Assembly: GCF_003574675.1 (NCBI RefSeq)
Contig: NZ_QOAZ01000019.1
Location: forward strand, 1-64,000
Origin: Azohydromonas sediminis
GTDB lineage: Bacteria; Pseudomonadota; Gammaproteobacteria; Burkholderiales; Burkholderiaceae_C
Length of the DNA stretch: 64,000 nucleotides
Direction of reading: 5' to 3'
Numbering within the stretch: position 1 is the first letter of the stretch; each line of letters opens with the position of its first letter. The position numbers were made by a program, and so were the translations under genes. Shown here one piece after another: positions 40,952 to 49,861 of the stretch. The notes beneath the pieces were generated by a model, which was not told where the DNA came from, ran no database searches, and saw nothing but the letters and a program-made list of their open reading frames with translations.

Positions 40952-41947
40952 TCAGCCGTACGACAGCGGCTGCGCCTTGCCCCAGAACACGCGGTACGAG
41001 AACACGGTGTAGCCGACGATCGCCGGCACCGTGACGGCGCAGCCGATCAGGATCACGGCGAGCGACTCGGGCGCGCTGGCGGCCTGCCAGATCGTCAGCC
41101 GGTCCATCACGACGTACGGGAACAGGCTGTAGGCGAGCCCGACGCCGCCGAGCACGAACACCGCGACGGTGCCGACGAACGGTGCCCAGCACCAGCGGCC
41201 GAGCACGCGCGGCGAGTCGAGCACCCAGCGCACGCCGGCCAGCGCGACGAGCGTGGCCAGCGGGATCGGCATCAGCGCGATGAAGGCCGGCAGTGCGAAC
41301 CACTTCGCGCGTACCGTGTCGCTGACCCATGGCGTCGCGACCGAGATCAGGCCGATGCCGAGCACCAGTGGCGGCCACGCGATCTTGGCCCAGCGCACCG
41401 CGCGCTTCTGCAGCGCGCCGTCGGTCTTTATGATCAGCCAGCCGGCACCGAGCAGCACGTAGGCCGCCGGCAGCAGCAGCGCGATGACGGCGGCGAACAG
41501 CGTGTATTCCCAGCCCGGTGCGAAGCCCGTGATGTAGCGCCCGAGCATCCAGCCCTGCGACGCTGCGGCGAGTCCCGAGCCGGCGAAGAACGCGAAGTTC
41601 CACAGCGGCTTGTGCTCGTCGTGCGCCTTGACGCGGAAGTCGAACGCGACGCCGCGCAGGATCAGGCCGACGAGCATCAGCGCCACCGGCAGGTACAGCG
41701 CGGTCAGCACCATGCCGTGTGCCTTCGGGAACGCGATCAGCAGGATACCCACGCCGAGCACGAGCCAGGTCTCGTTGGCGTCCCAGAACGGGCCGATGCT
41801 GGCGATCATCGTGTCTTTCTCGACGTCGGTCGCGCGGTGCAGCAGCAGGCCCACGCCGAGGTCGTAGCCGTCGAGCACGACGTAGGCCAGCATCGCCAGT
41901 CCCATCAGCGCGAGGAAGACGACCGGCAGCGACTCGGCCCAGCTCAT
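40952..41947 (-). CDS. cydB: Cytochrome bd-type quinol oxidase subunit II
   Basis: This 331-aa membrane subunit has about eight helices and partners CydA in the bd-type oxidase, which reduces O2 to water with quinol. Motifs VLDGYDLGVG, GPFWDANETWLVLG and GYTVFSYRVFWGKAQPL are characteristic. Its ATG overlaps the cydA stop (ATGA). The operon is gbsR-cydA-cydB. No CydX-like small ORF was recognised after the stop, which is common for the cyanide-insensitive type. Confidence 0.95.
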   Translation of the reverse strand: MSWAESLPVVFLALMGLAMLAYVVLDGYDLGVGLLLHRATDVEKDTMIASIGPFWDANETWLVLGVGILLIAFPKAHGMVLTALYLPVALMLVGLILRGVAFDFRVKAHDEHKPLWNFAFFAGSGLAAASQGWMLGRYITGFAPGWEYTLFAAVIALLLPAAYVLLGAGWLIIKTDGALQKRAVRWAKIAWPPLVLGIGLISVATPWVSDTVRAKWFALPAFIALMPIPLATLVALAGVRWVLDSPRVLGRWCWAPFVGTVAVFVLGGVGLAYSLFPYVVMDRLTIWQAASAPESLAVILIGCAVTVPAIVGYTVFSYRVFWGKAQPLSYG

Positions 41948-43305
41948 GCGGCGCTCCCGGCGGGCACGGCCTTCGATGCCGGCGGCGCCGGCAGGTCCAG
42001 CGGCTTGGCCGCCATGTGCCGGATCACGGCGACGTAGGCGACGACGAGCGCCAGGTAGACCGTGACGTACAGCGCCAGCGTCAGCGCGATCATCGGCGCC
42101 GGCACGCGCGAGGCGACCTCGTCGATGCGCAGCAGGCCGTAGACCATGTACGGCTGGCGGCCGATCTCGGTGACGTACCAGCCGGCAACGGTGGCCACCC
42201 AGCCCGAGAAGCTCATCAACGCCAGTGCGCCCAGCAGCGGCCGCGGCAGCCGCTCGGCGACCCAGCCGCGGCGGCGGTACCACCACAGCCCGGCCCAGCT
42301 CGCCGCGAGCATCAGCAGCCCGGTGCCGACCATGATGCGAAAGCCGAAGAACACCGGCGCCACCGGGGGGTGCGAGCCGACGAATTCGTCGAGCCCGCGG
42401 ATCTCGCCGTCGAGCTCGTGCGTGAGGATCAGGCTCGCGCCCTTCGGGATGCCGATCTCGAAGCGGTTCTCGCGCGCGGCCTCGTCGGGCCAGGCGAAGA
42501 GCAGCAGCGGCGCGCCGCGCTCGGTCTGCCACACGGCTTCCATCGCCGCGACCTTCTGCGGCTGGTGCTCGAACGTGTTCAGGCCGTGCAGGTCGCCGAC
42601 GAGGATCTGCACCGGGATCAGCACCGCGCCGAGCGTGAGTCCGGCGCGCAGCACCTTCGGCGTCGCGGCGTTGGCCTTGCCCTTGAGCACCTGCCACGCG
42701 CTGACGCCGGCGATCAGGAACGCCACCGTCAGCCCCGAGGCGAGCAGCATGTGCGCGAGCCGGTACGGGAACGACGGGTTGAACACCACCTCGAGCCACG
42801 AGCGCACGAAGAACTCGCCGTCGCGGATCTCGAAGCCGGCCGGGGTGTGCATCCACGAGTTGAGGCTCAGGATCCAGAACGCGCTCAGCGTGGTGCCGAG
42901 GGCGACGAGGAACGTGGCCAGCAGGTGCACGCGCTCGCTGACGCGGCCGTGGCCGAACAGCATCACGCCGAGGAACGTCGCCTCGAGGAAGAACGCGGTC
43001 AGCACCTCGTAGCCGAGCAGCGGGCCGGCGATGTTGCCCACGCGCTCCATGAAGCCCGGCCAGTTGGTGCCGAACTGGAAGCTCATCACGATGCCGCTGA
43101 CGACGCCGAGCGCGAAGCTCAGCGCAAACACCTTGGTCCAGAAGCGGTAGGCGCCGAGCCACGCGTCGTCGCGCGTCGCGATCCAGCGCCAGCGGAAGAA
43201 CAGCAGCGTCCAGCCGAGCGCGATCGTGATCGTCGGGAACAGGATGTGGAACGTGATGTTGGCGGCGAACTGCATGCGCGCCAGGATCAGGGCGTCCATC
43301 GTCAT
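41944..43305 (-). CDS. cydA: Cytochrome bd-type quinol oxidase subunit I
   Basis: This 453-aa haem-bearing subunit has ARMQFAANITFHILFPTITI near the N-terminus (haem d ligand His), GWYVTEIGRQPYMVYGLLR and about nine helices. It is shorter than E. coli CydA (522 aa) because the quinol-binding loop is short. That is a feature of the CIO (cyanide-insensitive) branch, so CioA is an equally good name. It serves respiration at low oxygen or when haem-copper oxidases are poisoned, for example by sulfide. Two ATGs (43305, 43299) are possible; GAGAGG precedes the first. Confidence 0.94.
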   Translation of the reverse strand: MTMDALILARMQFAANITFHILFPTITIALGWTLLFFRWRWIATRDDAWLGAYRFWTKVFALSFALGVVSGIVMSFQFGTNWPGFMERVGNIAGPLLGYEVLTAFFLEATFLGVMLFGHGRVSERVHLLATFLVALGTTLSAFWILSLNSWMHTPAGFEIRDGEFFVRSWLEVVFNPSFPYRLAHMLLASGLTVAFLIAGVSAWQVLKGKANAATPKVLRAGLTLGAVLIPVQILVGDLHGLNTFEHQPQKVAAMEAVWQTERGAPLLLFAWPDEAARENRFEIGIPKGASLILTHELDGEIRGLDEFVGSHPPVAPVFFGFRIMVGTGLLMLAASWAGLWWYRRRGWVAERLPRPLLGALALMSFSGWVATVAGWYVTEIGRQPYMVYGLLRIDEVASRVPAPMIALTLALYVTVYLALVVAYVAVIRHMAAKPLDLPAPPASKAVPAGSAA

Positions 43306-43312
43306 CGTCCTC

Positions 43313-43873
43313 TCAGGGTTTGAGCGCGACCGCGCCCTTGACCTTGCCGCTGAACTCGAGCAGGCGCTGCACCTTGGCGCCCATCGCCATCAGCTGCTCG
43401 AGCGTGCGGCGGTCGAGCCGCTGCACGTCGTCGAACCAGGTCATCATCAGCTCGATCAGCTCGTGCATGCCGCGCATGCGCTCCTGCGCGATGCGGTCGG
43501 CCTCGTCGGTGGGCTCCTCGAGCAGCGCGTTGCGCAGCATCGACAACGTCGGCTCGATCTCGCGCCGGCGGCGCTCCTCGGCGAGCGTGCGGAAGACCTC
43601 CCACGCGTCGTGCGGGGCCTCGAAGTATTCGCGGCGGTCGCCGGGCAAGTGGCGCAGCGTCACGAGCCGCCACGCCTGCAGTTCCTTGAGCCCCATGCTG
43701 ACGTTGCTGCGGCTGAACTCCAGCTTCGTCGCGATGTCGTCGGCGTTCAGCGGCGTCGGCGACACGAAGATCAGCGCGTAGATCTGGCCCACGGTGCGGT
43801 TGATGCCCCAGCGACTGCCCATCTCGCCGAAGTGGGCGACGAAGCTGCGCACGAGTGGGGTCAGGTGGGTCAC
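43313..43873 (-). CDS. GbsR/MarR-family transcriptional regulator
   Basis: This 186-aa regulator has a winged-helix domain typical of GbsR-type MarR relatives (SRWGINRTVGQIYALIF, KLEFSRSNVSMGLKELQAWRLV). A C-terminal helical half (ETFRTLAEE-type heptads, then ELMMTWFDDVQRL) is likely used for dimerisation. GTG 43873 has GGAGC upstream. It is 7 bases ahead of cydA on the same strand, so it most likely controls the bd oxidase operon and itself. A perfect palindrome lies about 50 bases upstream. Confidence 0.88.
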   Translation of the reverse strand: MTHLTPLVRSFVAHFGEMGSRWGINRTVGQIYALIFVSPTPLNADDIATKLEFSRSNVSMGLKELQAWRLVTLRHLPGDRREYFEAPHDAWEVFRTLAEERRRREIEPTLSMLRNALLEEPTDEADRIAQERMRGMHELIELMMTWFDDVQRLDRRTLEQLMAMGAKVQRLLEFSGKVKGAVALKP

Positions 43874-43922
43874 GGCGTGCTCCGGGGCAGGTGTCGAGCG
43901 ACGACTCGGCGATTGTTGCGAG

Positions 43923-43940
43923 TTTCAGAAAATTCTGAAA
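43923..43940. promoter_or_regulatory. Palindromic operator upstream of gbsR-cydAB
   Basis: TTTCAGAA and its reverse complement TTCTGAAA flank AA, a perfect 18-bp inverted repeat in an AT-rich patch that stands out in this GC-rich window. It lies 50 bases before the regulator GTG. It is a likely binding site for the GbsR-type regulator, possibly overlapping its promoter. Confidence 0.68.
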
Positions 43941-44036
43941 ATTGTGGTCTTTGCAGCGTCGTGGTCGGCGGGCCGCCGGCGGCACGGCCGCGCCGGGCCG
44001 GCCGCCGTGGCGGCCTGGGGTACATTGCGCGCCACC

Positions 44037-45287
44037 ATGAGCGACTCGCCGGGCGCCACCCCTGCCGACGCCGCCGGCGACCTCGCCGGCCGCCACTTCG
44101 TCCTCGGCCTGACCGGCGGCGTGGCCTGCTACAAGGCCGCCGAGCTCACGCGCGAGCTCGTGAAGGCCGGCGCGACGGTGCAGGTCGTGATGACCGAGGC
44201 CGCCGAGCAGTTCATCACCGCGGTGACGATGCAGGCGCTGAGCAACCGCGCCGTCTACACGAGCCCCTGGGACGCGCGCGCGCCGAACAACATGGCGCAC
44301 ATCAACCTGACGCGCGAGGCCGACGCGGTGCTCGTCGCACCGGCCAGCGCCGACTTCATCGCGAAGCTCGCGCAGGGCCGCGCCGACGACTTGCTGAGCC
44401 TCGCCTGCCTCGCACGGCCGATCGGGCGCTGCGCGCTGCTGGTGGCGCCGGCGATGAACCGCGAGATGTGGGCGCATCCGGCGACGCAGCGCAACGTCGC
44501 GCAGGTCGTCGCCGACGGCGCCGTCGTGCTCGGCCCCGCGAGCGGCGACCAGGCCTGCGGTGAAGTCGGCGACGGGCGCATGCTCGAGCCCGACGAGATC
44601 CGCGACGACGTGATCGCGTTCTTCCAGCCGAAGGTGCTCGCCGGGCGCAAGGTGCTCGTGACCGCCGGGCCCACCTACGAACCGATCGATCCGGTGCGCG
44701 GCGTGACGAACCTCTCCAGCGGCAAGATGGGCTTTGCGATCGCCCGCGCGGCGGCCGAGGCGGGCGCCGAGGTCACGCTGGTGGCTGGGCCGGTCGCGTT
44801 GCCCACGCCGCGCGGCGTCGCGCGCCTCGACGTGCGCACCGCGCAGCAGATGCACGACGCGGTGCTGCCGCTCGCGCCGGGGCACGACGTGTTCGTCGCC
44901 ACCGCGGCGGTGGCCGACTGGCGCCCGGCGCAGGCCGCCGAGCGCAAGCTGAAGAAGGCCGACGGCCACGACGCGCCGACGATCGCGATGGCCGCCAACC
45001 CCGACATCCTCGCCGCCGTCGCGCGGCTGCCGAACGCGCCTTACTGCGTCGGCTTCGCCGCCGAGAGCCACGACCTCGCGAAGCACGCGCGCGACAAGCG
45101 CGTGCGCAAGGGCGTGCCGCTCGTCGTCGGCAACCTGGGCCCGGCAACGTTCGGCCGCGACGACAACACGCTGCTGCTCGTCGACGCGCAGGGCGAACGC
45201 GAGATGGGCCCGGGCACCAAGCTCGCGCTGGCGCGCGCACTCGTGCGCGAGATCGCGCAACGCCTGCCGGTCAAGGACACCGCATGA
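44037..45287 (+). CDS. coaBC: Bifunctional phosphopantothenoylcysteine decarboxylase / phosphopantothenate--cysteine ligase
   Basis: This 416-aa two-step CoA biosynthesis enzyme has CoaC (about 20-200) with [15 protein letters not shown], His in NNMAHINL, the [21 protein letters not shown] site, and the catalytic Cys in [13 protein letters not shown]. CoaB (about 205-416) has [15 protein letters not shown] and [19 protein letters not shown] box lies at 44021-44026, only 10 bases before ATG, and no Shine-Dalgarno is seen, so the mRNA may be nearly leaderless. Its stop overlaps the dut start (ATGA). Confidence 0.97.
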   Translation: MSDSPGATPADAAGDLAGRHFVLGLTGGVACYKAAELTRELVKAGATVQVVMTEAAEQFITAVTMQALSNRAVYTSPWDARAPNNMAHINLTREADAVLVAPASADFIAKLAQGRADDLLSLACLARPIGRCALLVAPAMNREMWAHPATQRNVAQVVADGAVVLGPASGDQACGEVGDGRMLEPDEIRDDVIAFFQPKVLAGRKVLVTAGPTYEPIDPVRGVTNLSSGKMGFAIARAAAEAGAEVTLVAGPVALPTPRGVARLDVRTAQQMHDAVLPLAPGHDVFVATAAVADWRPAQAAERKLKKADGHDAPTIAMAANPDILAAVARLPNAPYCVGFAAESHDLAKHARDKRVRKGVPLVVGNLGPATFGRDDNTLLLVDAQGEREMGPGTKLALARALVREIAQRLPVKDTA

Positions 45288-45733
45288 CGACGATCGACCT
45301 GAAAGTGCTCGACGAGCGCGTCGCCGACGCGCTGCCCGCCTACGCGACGCCCGGCAGCGCCGGGCTGGACCTGCGCGCGTGCCTCGACGCACCGCTGAAG
45401 CTCGACCCCGGGCAGACGGCGCTGATTCCCACCGGCATCGCGATCCACATCGGCGACCCGGGACTCGCTGCACTGATCCTGCCGCGCTCGGGGCTGGGCC
45501 ACAAGCACGGCATCGTGCTCGGCAACCTCGTGGGCCTGATCGACAGCGACTACCAGGGACCGCTGATGGTCAGCTGCTGGAACCGCGGCCACGCGCCGTT
45601 CGTCGTCGAGCCGCTCGAGCGCATCGCGCAGCTCGTGATCGTGCCGGTGGTGCAGGCGCGGTTCCGCCGCGTCGAGTCGTTCGAGGCGTCGCACCGCGGC
45701 GAGGGCGGGTTCGGCTCGACCGGCAAGGCCTGA
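45284..45733 (+). CDS. dut: Deoxyuridine 5'-triphosphate nucleotidohydrolase
   Basis: This 149-aa dUTPase hydrolyses dUTP to dUMP, keeping uracil out of DNA and feeding dTMP synthesis. All five motifs of the trimeric family are visible: [38 protein letters not shown] and the C-terminal arm [10 protein letters not shown]. The gene is translationally coupled to coaBC, a common pairing in proteobacteria, and converges with the LysE gene after 6 bases. Confidence 0.98.
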   Translation: MTTIDLKVLDERVADALPAYATPGSAGLDLRACLDAPLKLDPGQTALIPTGIAIHIGDPGLAALILPRSGLGHKHGIVLGNLVGLIDSDYQGPLMVSCWNRGHAPFVVEPLERIAQLVIVPVVQARFRRVESFEASHRGEGGFGSTGKA

Positions 45734-45739
45734 GCGCCG

Positions 45740-46366
45740 CTACTTCGGCGCGAGCAGCAGCCGCGCGCCGAGCACGACCATCAGCGTGCCGCTGGTGCGA
45801 AACAGCGCCCGCACCGCGCGGTCGCTGCGGCGCAGCGCGTCGCTGAGGTGGCCGGCGGCGAGGCCCGCGAGCGCCTGCACGCCGATGCCGAGCACCGAGA
45901 ACGCGAGGCCGAGCGCGACCGCGTCGGCCACCGGCGTCGTGCTGGCGGCCGGCACGAACTGCGGCAGGAAGGCGAGGAAGAACAGCGCCAGCTTCGGATT
46001 CAGCAGCGCCGACAGCGACCCCTGCCAGAACAGCCGCGCCGCGTCGAGCCGGTCGCGCGCGGCGTGCACGTCCAGGTGCGGCGCGGCGCGCCACATCTGC
46101 ACGCCGATCCACAGCAGGTACAGCGCGCCAGCCACCTTCAGCGCAACGAACGCCGTCTCGGAGGCGCGCAGCAGCACCGACACGCCGAACGCGGCCAGCA
46201 GCGTGTGCGCCGCCAGCCCGACCGACAGTCCTGCGGCCGACACCAGGCCGGCACGCGGCCCCTGGGCGAGCGCGCGCGAGACGACGTAGACCATGTCGGG
46301 GCCGGGCGTCATCGCCAGCGCGAGCGACGCAGCGAGGAACAGCCCCCAGGCGATGTCGGTCGACAT
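45740..46366 (-). CDS. LysE/RhtB-family amino acid exporter
   Basis: This 208-aa membrane protein has five to six helices. The N-terminus LFLAASLALAMTPGPDMVYVVSRAL contains the TPGPD/N signature, and LLWIGVQMWR and GSLSALLNPKLALFFLAFLPQFV are the other conserved blocks. LysE-superfamily proteins export basic or hydrophobic amino acids or homoserine lactone; the substrate here is unknown. It lies 13 bases upstream of the FKBP start on the other side of a short gap, both on the minus strand, but order suggests separate control. Confidence 0.93.
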   Translation of the reverse strand: MSTDIAWGLFLAASLALAMTPGPDMVYVVSRALAQGPRAGLVSAAGLSVGLAAHTLLAAFGVSVLLRASETAFVALKVAGALYLLWIGVQMWRAAPHLDVHAARDRLDAARLFWQGSLSALLNPKLALFFLAFLPQFVPAASTTPVADAVALGLAFSVLGIGVQALAGLAAGHLSDALRRSDRAVRALFRTSGTLMVVLGARLLLAPK

Positions 46367-46379
46367 CGGCGGCCGCGCG

Positions 46380-46901
46380 TCAGTGCCGCGTTGCGCTCGA
46401 CGGCGCCACCGGCAGCACGCTGACGTCGGGTGTGCCGACGCTGCGCGCCTCGATCTCGTCGGCGGTGGCCTCGCGCACGTCGCGCACCTTGATGTGCAGC
46501 CGCAGCGCCATGCCGGCCAGCGGGTGGTTGCCGTCGAGCACGACGTGCTCGGGGTAGACCTCGGTGACGGTGTAGACGCGGTCGCGCGGCATGCCCTGCG
46601 TCGTTGCGCCCTCGGGCAGGCCCTCGAAAGCCATGCCGGGCGTGACGTTGTCGGGGAACAGCGCGCGGTCCTCGAAGCACACCAGCGCGGGGTCGTAGTC
46701 GCCGAACGCGTGCTGGGGTTCGAGCTGCAGGCGGACCTCGTCGCCGACGGCGTGGCCGGCCAGCGCTTCTTCGACTTGGGGCAGCAGGTCGTCGCCGCCG
46801 AAGAAGAACTCGACCGGGGAGGTCAGTTCGTCAATGGGCTGGTTCTGCGCGTTCGACAGCCTCCACGTGAGGCTGACGACGCAAGGAGCGGTGATGCGCA
46901 T
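46380..46901 (-). CDS. FKBP-type peptidyl-prolyl isomerase (SlpA/SlyD-like)
   Basis: This 173-aa cytoplasmic PPIase has split FKBP-fold blocks (PVEFFFGGDDLLPQVEEALAG and the LDGNHPLAGMALRLHIKV end strand) around an insert-in-flap chaperone domain. It contains LEPQHAFGDYDPALV, the hallmark of SlyD/SlpA. It lacks the His-rich nickel-binding tail of SlyD, so SlpA is the better match. ATG 46901 removes a short unlikely extension. It is divergent from the RoxA-like gene across 44 bases; this pairing is common in the order. Confidence 0.9.
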   Translation of the reverse strand: MRITAPCVVSLTWRLSNAQNQPIDELTSPVEFFFGGDDLLPQVEEALAGHAVGDEVRLQLEPQHAFGDYDPALVCFEDRALFPDNVTPGMAFEGLPEGATTQGMPRDRVYTVTEVYPEHVVLDGNHPLAGMALRLHIKVRDVREATADEIEARSVGTPDVSVLPVAPSSATRH

Positions 46902-46945
46902 GAAGGCATGATGGCACAAGCCGCGCGAGCGCCGACAATGGTTGC

Positions 46946-48091
46946 GTGACGCCCCCGATCGACGCCCCGACCCCGCTGCTCGGCGGGCTGAGCCCCGCCG
47001 CCTTCATGCGCCGCCACTGGCAGAGGAAGCCGCTGCTGGTGCGTCAGGCGCTGCCTGGCGTCACGCCGCCGCTGCCGCGCGCGGCGCTGTTCGCACTGGC
47101 CGCGCGCGACGACGTCGAGTCGCGCCTCGTCGTGCGCGACGGCGCGCGCTGGACGCTGCGCCACGGGCCGCTGCCGCGGCGCGCGCTGCCGCCGCTCGCG
47201 CAGCCGCGGTGGACGCTGCTCGTGCAGGGGCTGGACACGCACGTCGACGCCGCGCACGCGCTGCTCGCGCGCTTTCGCTTCGTGCCGCAGGCGCGGCTCG
47301 ACGACGTGATGATCTCGTACGCGACCGACGGTGGCGGCGTCGGGCCGCACGTCGACTCGTACGACGTGTTCCTCGTGCAGGTGTACGGGCGGCGGCGCTG
47401 GCGCTGGGGTCCGGTGGCCGACGCGTCGCTCGTGCCCGGCGTGCCGCTGAAGATCCTGCGCCGCTTCACGCCCGAACAAGACGAGGTGCTCGAGCCCGGC
47501 GACCTGCTGTACCTGCCACCCGGCTGGGGCCACGACGGCGTCGCGGTGGGCGAGTGCATGACCTGCTCGGTCGGCTTTCGTGCGCCGCGGCACGACGAGC
47601 TGCTGCGCGAGCTGCTGCAGCGGCTGGCCGACCACGTCGACGACGACGCGCGGCTGTATCGCGACCCCGGTCAGCGCGCGACGCCGACGCCCGGCGAGGT
47701 GCCCGCCGCGCTGTCGGTGCACGCGCGCGCGCGGCTGCAGACGCTGCTGCGCGAGCCGCAGCGGCTCGACGCCGCGTTGGGCGAGTGGCTCAGCGAGCCG
47801 AAGCCGCACGTGTGGTTCGCGCCGGCTGGCGCCTGGCGGCCGGGGCAAGCTCTGCGGCTGGACCGCCGCACGCGCATGCTTTACGACGCGCGGCACCTGT
47901 TCGTCAATGGCGAGTCGTTTCGCGCCGGCGGCCGCGACGCCAGGCTGCTGCGCCGGCTCGCCGACGTCGGGCGTCTCGACGCCGAACACACGGCGCGCCT
48001 CTCGCCCGAGGCCGCCGCACTCGTCGCCGACTGGGTCGCGGCCGGCTGGCTGCACCCCGACGACGCACAAGCTGCAGGAGGGGCACGATGA
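46946..48091 (+). CDS. Cupin/JmjC-type ribosomal protein oxygenase (RoxA/YcfD-like)
   Basis: This 381-aa Fe(II)/2-oxoglutarate oxygenase resembles E. coli YcfD, which hydroxylates an Arg of ribosomal protein L16. The double-stranded beta-helix has the metal triad His135, Asp137 and His196 in GPHVDSYDVF and LPPGWGHDG. MRRHWQRKPLLVRQAL near the start is typical. The C-terminal winged helix follows at about 270-370. GTG 46946 is the only reasonable start. Its stop overlaps the next gene as ATGA. Confidence 0.9.
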   Translation: MTPPIDAPTPLLGGLSPAAFMRRHWQRKPLLVRQALPGVTPPLPRAALFALAARDDVESRLVVRDGARWTLRHGPLPRRALPPLAQPRWTLLVQGLDTHVDAAHALLARFRFVPQARLDDVMISYATDGGGVGPHVDSYDVFLVQVYGRRRWRWGPVADASLVPGVPLKILRRFTPEQDEVLEPGDLLYLPPGWGHDGVAVGECMTCSVGFRAPRHDELLRELLQRLADHVDDDARLYRDPGQRATPTPGEVPAALSVHARARLQTLLREPQRLDAALGEWLSEPKPHVWFAPAGAWRPGQALRLDRRTRMLYDARHLFVNGESFRAGGRDARLLRRLADVGRLDAEHTARLSPEAAALVADWVAAGWLHPDDAQAAGGAR

Positions 48092-48579
48092 CCGAGACCC
48101 CGCGCGCACCGATCGACAGCCGGCAGGCGTTTCGCGCCGCCGTGATTGCGCTCGCGTCGGCCGCCGACGGCGAGCGCGCGCCGGTCGAGTGGTGGTGGTG
48201 CGACGCCGACTTCGCCGACTGGCCGCTCGACGACCCGGCGCTGATCGCCGCGCTCGGCGCGTGGCTCGCGCGCCCGGGCCGGCAGCTCACGCTGCTGGCC
48301 TGCGGCTTCGACGAACTCGTGCGCCGGCACCCGCGCTTCGTCGCATGGCGCCGCCACCAGGCGCATCGCGTGCTCGGGCGCGAGGTCGCCGTCGACGCGT
48401 CGCAGATGCCGACGCTGTTCGTCGCGCGTGCGCCGCAGGGCTTCGAAGTGCTCGACCGCGTGCGCTGGCGCGGCGTGTGGTTCGAGGGGGCCGAGGACTG
48501 GCGGCAGCGGCGCGAAATCGTCGATGCACTGCAGCAGCAGTCGGTGCCTTCGTTCGCGGCGACGACGCTGGGGCTGTAG
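48088..48579 (+). CDS. Conserved hypothetical protein coupled to RoxA-like gene
   Basis: This 163-aa cytoplasmic protein has no membrane segment or known motif I can name. Visible stretches are VEWWWCDADFADWPLDDPALIAAL, a Trp- and Asp-rich patch near residue 30-50, and FVAWRRHQAHRVLGREV. The overall look (Trp-rich entry, final QGFEVLDRVRWRGVWFEGAEDW) suggests a small alpha/beta domain. It follows the oxygenase by an ATGA overlap, so it is made with it. Function unknown. Confidence 0.72.
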   Translation: MTETPRAPIDSRQAFRAAVIALASAADGERAPVEWWWCDADFADWPLDDPALIAALGAWLARPGRQLTLLACGFDELVRRHPRFVAWRRHQAHRVLGREVAVDASQMPTLFVARAPQGFEVLDRVRWRGVWFEGAEDWRQRREIVDALQQQSVPSFAATTLGL

Positions 48580-48695
48580 GAAGTTTCTAAGGAATTTCCC
48601 GAATCTGGATAGAATCGCAGGTTGACCACGTTGGTGCACGTCTGCCGTGCCCTGCCGCGGCTATCCCCAACCTGCCACAACACTCGAGGATGAAG

Positions 48696-48953
48696 ATGAA
48701 CAAGTCGCTCCTGCTGGCCTCGCTGTTCGCGGCCGTCGCGCTGACCGCGTGCGGCAAGAAGGAAGAAGCCCCCGCGCCGGCCCCGGCGCCGGTGGCCGCT
48801 CCGGCTCCGGCCCCGGCGCCGGTGGCCGAAGCGGCGTCGGAAGCCGCCTCGGCGGTCGGCGCCGCTGCCGACGCCGCCGCGTCGGCCGTCGGCGCGGCTG
48901 CCGACGCCGCGGCCTCGGCCGTCGGCGCGGCTGCTTCGGCCGTCGGCAAGTAA
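48696..48953 (+). CDS. Small Ala/Pro-rich lipoprotein with tandem repeats
   Basis: This 85-aa lipoprotein starts MNKSLLLASLFAAVALTAC; LTAC is the lipobox with Cys19. After GKKEEAP comes a Pro-Ala linker of two APAPAPVA-type blocks, then 11-residue repeats of SAVGAAADAAA to the end. Hydrophobic Val and small residues recur, so an extended linker plus an amphipathic helix is likely, perhaps at the peptidoglycan or outer membrane. The ATG at 48696 has GAGG six bases upstream, better than ATG 48690. TAGAAT at 48610-48615 is a possible -10, and a strong terminator follows. Confidence 0.78.
   Translation: MNKSLLLASLFAAVALTACGKKEEAPAPAPAPVAAPAPAPAPVAEAASEAASAVGAAADAAASAVGAAADAAASAVGAAASAVGK
48849..48950 (+). 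repeat. 33-bp tandem repeats inside the small lipoprotein gene
   Basis: Two full 33-base units (48849-48881 and 48882-48914), each encoding SAVGAAADAAA, are followed by a shortened unit from 48915 and a final SAVGK. Copies are nearly identical at the DNA level, so copy number may vary between strains. Confidence 0.85.
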
Positions 48954-48997
48954 GCGGCGCGCGGTGCCGGCGCTCGCGTCGGCACGGTGCACGACGG

Positions 48998-49020
48998 GCC
49001 GCCCTGCGGGGCGGCTTTTT
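48998..49020 (+). terminator. Rho-independent terminator after the small lipoprotein
   Basis: GCCGCCC and GGGCGGC form a 7-bp perfect stem around TGCG, followed directly by five T residues on the plus strand, 45 bases after the stop codon. Confidence 0.88.
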
Positions 49021-49056
49021 CATGTCCGGGTGTCGGGCGACGTGCGGGTGGCGCGA

Positions 49057-49845
49057 TCACGCCAAGCTGCGCCAGCCGCAGCCGTCGTCGGCATCGGCGA
49101 CGGTGATCTCCGTCGGATCGGCACCGAGCGCATCGGCCAAGGCCTGGGCCGCCAGTTCCGGGCGGTTGTTGTGCACGCTCAGGTGCGCTGCGACGACGTG
49201 CCGCAGCGCGCGGTGGGCGCAGCGCCGCAGCAGCGCCGCGGCCTGGTCGTTGGCGAGGTGACCGCGATCGCCGCCGATGCGCCGCTTCAGGAACGCCGGG
49301 TACGGGCCGTCGGCGAGCAGGCGGCGGTCGTGGTTGCATTCGAGCAGCATCGCGTCGCAGCCGGCGACCTGCGCCTCGATCCCGTCGTCGAACGAACCGA
49401 GGTCGGTCAGCAGTGCGAGGCGGCGTGCGCCGTCGCCGACCGTCAGCTGCAGCGGCTCGCGCGCGTCGTGCGGCACCGCGAACGGGCGCAGTTCCAGCGC
49501 GCCGACGGCGATCGCGTCCCCGTGACGCGCCACGCGCAGCGACGGCGGCACGTCGGCGTCGCCGAGTGCAGCGGCGATCGCGTCGCGCGTGCCCGCACTC
49601 ATCCACAGCGGCGTGCCGTGGCGGCGCGCCAGCGCGAGCGCGCAGCCCACGTGGTCGCCGTGCTCGTGCGTGACGAACACCGCGTCGATCGTCGCCACTT
49701 CGACGCCGCGGCGCGCCGCGCGGCGGCCGAGCTCGCGCAGCGGCAAGCCGCAGTCGACGAGCACGCGCGTGACGCGCGTGCCATCACGGGCCTCGATCAG
49801 CGTCGCGTTGCCGCGGCTGCCGCTGCCGAGGCTGCAAAAGCGCAT
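49057..49845 (-). CDS. MBL-fold metallo-hydrolase (YycJ/WalJ-like)
   Basis: This 262-aa protein opens with MRFCSLGSGSRGNATLIE and has the metal motif FVTHEHGDH with His60, His62, Asp64 and His65, plus later Asp/His ligands (LLTDLG, AAHLSVHNN). This subgroup includes WalJ of firmicutes, linked to cell division coordination and a nuclease-like activity. In betaproteobacteria it regularly follows bamC, as here (16 bases). Exact reaction unknown. Confidence 0.9.
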   Translation of the reverse strand: MRFCSLGSGSRGNATLIEARDGTRVTRVLVDCGLPLRELGRRAARRGVEVATIDAVFVTHEHGDHVGCALALARRHGTPLWMSAGTRDAIAAALGDADVPPSLRVARHGDAIAVGALELRPFAVPHDAREPLQLTVGDGARRLALLTDLGSFDDGIEAQVAGCDAMLLECNHDRRLLADGPYPAFLKRRIGGDRGHLANDQAAALLRRCAHRALRHVVAAHLSVHNNRPELAAQALADALGADPTEITVADADDGCGWRSLA

Positions 49846-49861
49846 CGCGGCGCAGCGCCGC

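Noticed and set aside
48849-48950. Tandem repeats as a possible CRISPR
   Set aside because: Units are contiguous without spacers and encode a peptide repeat in frame.
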